Under the pieces are notes generated by a model. The model saw only the letters and a program-made list of their open reading frames with translations, searched no databases and was not told the DNA's origin. Source: Actinomycetota bacterium (GTDB lineage: Bacteria; Actinomycetota; UBA4738; HRBIN12). From it: DNA of 8,525 nucleotides. Where the stretch lies: the NCBI GenBank assembly GCA_004366195.1, contig SIRV01000138.1, positions 1-8,525 of the forward strand, written 5' to 3'. The translations under genes and the position numbers were made by a program. Below, in pieces: positions 6,075-8,525 of this stretch; within the stretch, counting starts at the first letter, position 1; the number at the start of each line of letters is the position of its first letter.

Positions 6075-6428
6075 ATGCTCGGTCGGATCGAGCGGGTCTG
6101 GTTCTGGGTCGCGGACATGGACCGGGCCCTGAAGTTCTACACGGAGGTCCTCGGGCTCCCCCTCCTGCACCGGCACGGGGACGAGTGGGCGGAGCTCGGG
6201 ACCGAGCCCGTGCACCTCGCCCTCCACGGCGGCGGCGACGGCCACGAGCCGGGCGGGACGGTCACCCTGGAGGTCGAGGATCTCGACGAAGCGCGGTTCG
6301 CGCTCGAGCTCCGTGGCGTGGTCTTCGACCGCGACGCCGGCGAGGTCGAGGGGGTGGCGCGGTTCGTGTCCTTCGCCGACCCCGACGGGAACCGCCTCCA
6401 GCTCATCGAGCGGTACGGCGAGCACTGA
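6075..6428 (+). CDS. VOC superfamily (glyoxalase/bleomycin-resistance fold) protein
   Basis: The 117-residue product is a single VOC module of two beta-alpha-beta-beta-beta halves. The first half shows the standard VWFWVADMDRALKFYTEVLGL (8-28, a helix plus FY and LGL signature); the second ends in the typical FADPDGNRLQLIE (100-112). Family members include glyoxalases, ring-cleaving dioxygenases, epimerases and antibiotic-binding proteins, so the substrate cannot be read off. By position against ordinary metal-binding members, the first ligand (usually His) falls on R7 and the last (usually Glu in the DPDGN-x-x-E motif) falls on Q109, so the usual metal site seems incomplete; H47 and H51 in PVHLALH could still contribute. 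It may therefore be a binding protein or a divergent enzyme. It is divergent from the channel gene and 34 bases upstream of the cyclase gene. Confidence 0.85.
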   Translation: MLGRIERVWFWVADMDRALKFYTEVLGLPLLHRHGDEWAELGTEPVHLALHGGGDGHEPGGTVTLEVEDLDEARFALELRGVVFDRDAGEVEGVARFVSFADPDGNRLQLIERYGEH

Positions 6429-6450
6429 CCGGCGGGACGGGCGGCCCGCG

Positions 6451-6456
6451 TATGCT
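6451..6456 (+). promoter_or_regulatory. Putative leaderless -10 element of the cyclase-regulator gene
   Basis: TATGCT ends exactly 6 bases before the ATG at 6463, inside the 34-base gap after the VOC gene. There is no Shine-Dalgarno sequence in the gap. The same hexamer and gap occur before the channel gene (6014-6019, minus strand). Transcription would begin at the ATG itself; no clear -35 box is seen. Confidence 0.5.
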
Positions 6457-6462
6457 GGCCCG

Positions 6463-8525
6463 ATGAGCGAGGCCACGTGCGTCCGCTGCGGTGCCGCGCT
6501 TCCGGTCGGGGCGCGGTTCTGCGCCGCCTGCGGGTTCCCGGCGAGCGCGCCGCCGCCGGAGGAGCGCAAGGTCGTCACGGTCGTCTTCGCCGACCTGGTC
6601 GGCTCCACCGAGCTCGCGGCGCGCCTGGACCCGGAGCGCTACCGCGAGGTCCTGGCCACCTACTACCGGACGGTCTCCGAGGTGCTCGAGTCGCTCCGCG
6701 GCCGCGCCTACGACCTCGCGGGGGACGCCGTGGTCGGGGTGTTCGGCCTCCCGCACGCTCACGACGACGACGCGCTCCGGGCCGTCAGGGCCGGCCTCGA
6801 GCTCGTCGGCCGGGTCGAGCGGATCTCGGAGCACCTCGGCCTGCCCGTGCCGCTCCGCGTGCGGGTCGGCATCAACACCGGCCCCGTGGCCGTCGGCACC
6901 GAGGAGGCCGAGCACGGGCTCCTGTTCGGAGCCACCGTGAACCTGGCCGCTCGGCTCCAGCAGGCCGCCGAGCCCGGCACGGTGCTGGTCGGCGAGACGA
7001 CCTGGATGCTCACGCGCGACCAGGTGACGTTCGGCGAGCCGGTGCGCGTGCACGCCAAGGGGTTCGAGGAGGCGGCGCCGGCATGGCCGGCGCTGGCGCT
7101 CGCGCCGCGGGGTGCCCGGCGCACGATCCCGCTGGTGGACCGCCGGCGCGAGTTGCGCCTGCTCGAGGACGCGTTCGAGAGCGTGCGAGAGACCTCGAGG
7201 GCCCATCTCGTCACGCTCCTCGGGGAGCCGGGGGTGGGCAAGAGTCGGGTGGCGGAGGAGTTCCTCCGCCGGCTCCCTCCGGAGACCACGGTCCTCGTGG
7301 GTCGCGCGAGCCCCTTCGGCGAGGACGTGGCCTTCGCGCCCCTCGCCCAGATGCTGCTCGAGCTCATGGGCGCGGAGGCGGGGGAGCCCGAGGAGCATCT
7401 GCGGACCCGGCTGCGCGAGCTCGTCGAACGCTGCTGCCCGGAGGACGAGGTCCCCGCGCTCGTGGAGCGTCTGGGGATCGCGCTCGGGCTCGGGGCACCG
7501 GGCCGGGACGAGGGACGGTACCGGGTGGGGGAGCTCAGGGCTGGACTGCACGCGCTCCTCTCGGGTCTCGCGCGCTCGGGCGCGGTCGTGCTCGTGCTGG
7601 AGGACGCGCACCTCGCCGAGCCCGGGCTCCTCGACCTGCTCGAGGACCTCGTCCGCACGGCGCGGCGGATCCCCCTGCTCGTGCTCTGCGTCGCCCGGTA
7701 CGACCTGCTGGACGTCCGGCCGGGGTGGGGCGGCGGTCTCGGGGACTCGCTGAACCTGTACCTGGAGCCGCTCGCGCCGCAGGACGCCACGGAGCTCGCC
7801 CTCCGGGCCGGGGAGGGGCTCGACCCCGAGGTCGCGGAGTCCGTGGCTCGCCACGCTGGGGGCAACCCGTTCTTCATCGTGGAGACGACCGGGATGCTGC
7901 GGCACGCCGGGGCGGGGTTGCCGGCCTCCGACACCGGGCCGATCCCGGTGACGCTCCTACCGCCCACGGTCCAGGCCGTGGTCGCCGCGCGGATCGATCA
8001 CCTGCCGCCGGCCGCCCGCGACCTCGTCCGCAAGGCCTCGGTGTTCCCCAGGGCCACCTTCCACGTGGAGGAGCTCGCCCTCGTCGCCGAGCCGGGGGAG
8101 GACCTCGGGGCGCTCCTCGACACGCTGGAGGACGAGGAGCTCATCGTCCGGGACGAGCACCGCCCCGGCGTGTACCGGTTCCGCCACGGGATCGTGCGGG
8201 ACGTGGCCTACGACTCCCTCCCGAAGCGCGAGCGCAAGCGGCTGCACCTGCGCGTGGCGGCGGCCCTCGCCGAGGACGAGCGCAGCGCCGGGCGCTACCC
8301 GCGTTCCATCGCCTACCACCTGGAGCAGGCGGCGAAGGCGGCGCTGGATCTCGATCCGAACGACCGCGAGATCGCGGAGCGCGCCGTGGAGGCCCTGACG
8401 CACGCAGGCGATCTCGCGATGTGGGCCTCGGAGGCGGGGCCGGCGGCCGACCTCTACGAGCGCGCCCTGGCGCTCTCCGGGCCCGAGCGGGACTGGGGTC
8501 TCTCGGAGGCCATCGTGCTCGCGAA
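6463..8525 (+). CDS. Zinc-ribbon / class III nucleotide cyclase / AAA-type NTPase regulator with TPR-like tail (3' end outside window)
   Basis: At least 687 residues are encoded with no stop before the window edge. Order: an N-terminal zinc ribbon with CxxC pairs at C6/C9 and C20/C23; a class III cyclase (CHD) domain at about 35-200; an NTPase domain of the AAA_16/NB-ARC-like kind with Walker A GEPGVGKS (254-261) and Walker B VVLVLEDAH (375-383); helical regions including GGNPFFIVE and YRFRHGIVRDVAYDSL; and a helical repeat tail from about 600 (DLYERALALSG near the edge). In the cyclase domain the metal aspartates D44 (VFADLVGST) and D88 (AGDAVVGVFG) and the catalytic N160/R164 (VNLAARLQ) are present. 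The lysine of the usual EKFxGD motif is D84, and the usual Asp before TVN is A157. Such proteins are common in actinobacteria and are presumed cytoplasmic signalling switches with unknown partners. The ATG at 6463 is supported by the zinc ribbon and the TATGCT box. Confidence 0.9.
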   Translation, partial: MSEATCVRCGAALPVGARFCAACGFPASAPPPEERKVVTVVFADLVGSTELAARLDPERYREVLATYYRTVSEVLESLRGRAYDLAGDAVVGVFGLPHAHDDDALRAVRAGLELVGRVERISEHLGLPVPLRVRVGINTGPVAVGTEEAEHGLLFGATVNLAARLQQAAEPGTVLVGETTWMLTRDQVTFGEPVRVHAKGFEEAAPAWPALALAPRGARRTIPLVDRRRELRLLEDAFESVRETSRAHLVTLLGEPGVGKSRVAEEFLRRLPPETTVLVGRASPFGEDVAFAPLAQMLLELMGAEAGEPEEHLRTRLRELVERCCPEDEVPALVERLGIALGLGAPGRDEGRYRVGELRAGLHALLSGLARSGAVVLVLEDAHLAEPGLLDLLEDLVRTARRIPLLVLCVARYDLLDVRPGWGGGLGDSLNLYLEPLAPQDATELALRAGEGLDPEVAESVARHAGGNPFFIVETTGMLRHAGAGLPASDTGPIPVTLLPPTVQAVVAARIDHLPPAARDLVRKASVFPRATFHVEELALVAEPGEDLGALLDTLEDEELIVRDEHRPGVYRFRHGIVRDVAYDSLPKRERKRLHLRVAAALAEDERSAGRYPRSIAYHLEQAAKAALDLDPNDREIAERAVEALTHAGDLAMWASEAGPAADLYERALALSGPERDWGLSEAIVLA

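Noticed and set aside
5513..6466. Plus-strand open frame of 317 residues across the channel and VOC genes
   Set aside because: It is a different frame from the VOC protein and antisense to the channel; no recognisable domain.
6403..7967. Two long minus-strand open frames (to 500 residues)
   Set aside because: They oppose the cyclase/NTPase gene, which has clear motifs throughout (zinc ribbon, N160/R164, Walker A and B); the antisense translations are compositionally biased and unrecognisable.
1..8525. tRNA, rRNA, CRISPR, insertion-sequence ends, direct repeats, intrinsic terminators
   Set aside because: None seen. Gene ends are too close or overlapping for terminators, no stem followed by a T run was found, and no spaced repeats occur.

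Overview
The window is very GC-rich DNA, packed with genes on both strands; the longest gap between genes is about 67 bases. It looks like a chromosome segment of a high-GC actinomycete-type bacterium. The grounds are: a fused biotin carboxylase plus biotin-carrier subunit of the actinobacterial type, beside a biotin protein ligase and a PH-domain membrane protein (a familiar actinobacterial neighbourhood); a large zinc-ribbon/nucleotide-cyclase/ATPase regulator; and start codons that sit 6 bases after a -10-like hexamer without a ribosome binding site, as in leaderless transcription. Class-level placement is a guess. I see no mobile element, CRISPR array, RNA gene or phage gene.

Layout. At 1-172 (+) is the end of a sensor histidine kinase. 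Converging on it, with an 11-base overlap, is an acyl-CoA carboxylase alpha subunit (162-1886, -). A 33-base gap with a perfect 11-base palindrome separates this from the divergent biotin protein ligase gene birA (1920-2702, +). A bacterial PH-domain/SHOCT membrane protein follows (2712-3365, +). The ligase is the expected enzyme for biotinylating the carrier lysine of the divergent carboxylase, so these genes form a biotin/fatty-acid precursor block.

Next is a potassium/cation flux block: a TrkA_C regulatory subunit (3395-3880, +), a CPA2-type cation:proton antiporter (3886-5062, +), and on the other strand a two-helix potassium channel with RCK domains (6007-4998, -). Antiporter and channel overlap tail to tail by 65 bases. 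Both have one internal break of reading frame as the sequence stands: near 4252 in the antiporter and at 5512-5515 in the channel. Either both genes are decayed or, more likely given how intact the rest of each protein is, these are sequencing/assembly indels or very recent mutations.

Divergent from the channel is a small VOC/glyoxalase-fold protein (6075-6428, +). Last is a large regulator (6463 to the window edge, +) that joins a zinc ribbon, a class III nucleotide cyclase domain, an AAA-type NTPase domain and a helical, TPR-like tail. Its cyclase domain keeps the metal and transition-state residues but lacks both usual adenine-selecting residues.

I found no convincing wholly new system. 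The best leads are the repeated -10/6-base/start-codon arrangement at four genes, the altered channel filter (GYR instead of GYG), the altered cyclase pocket, the two frame breaks, and two compact palindromes in the divergent promoter regions.
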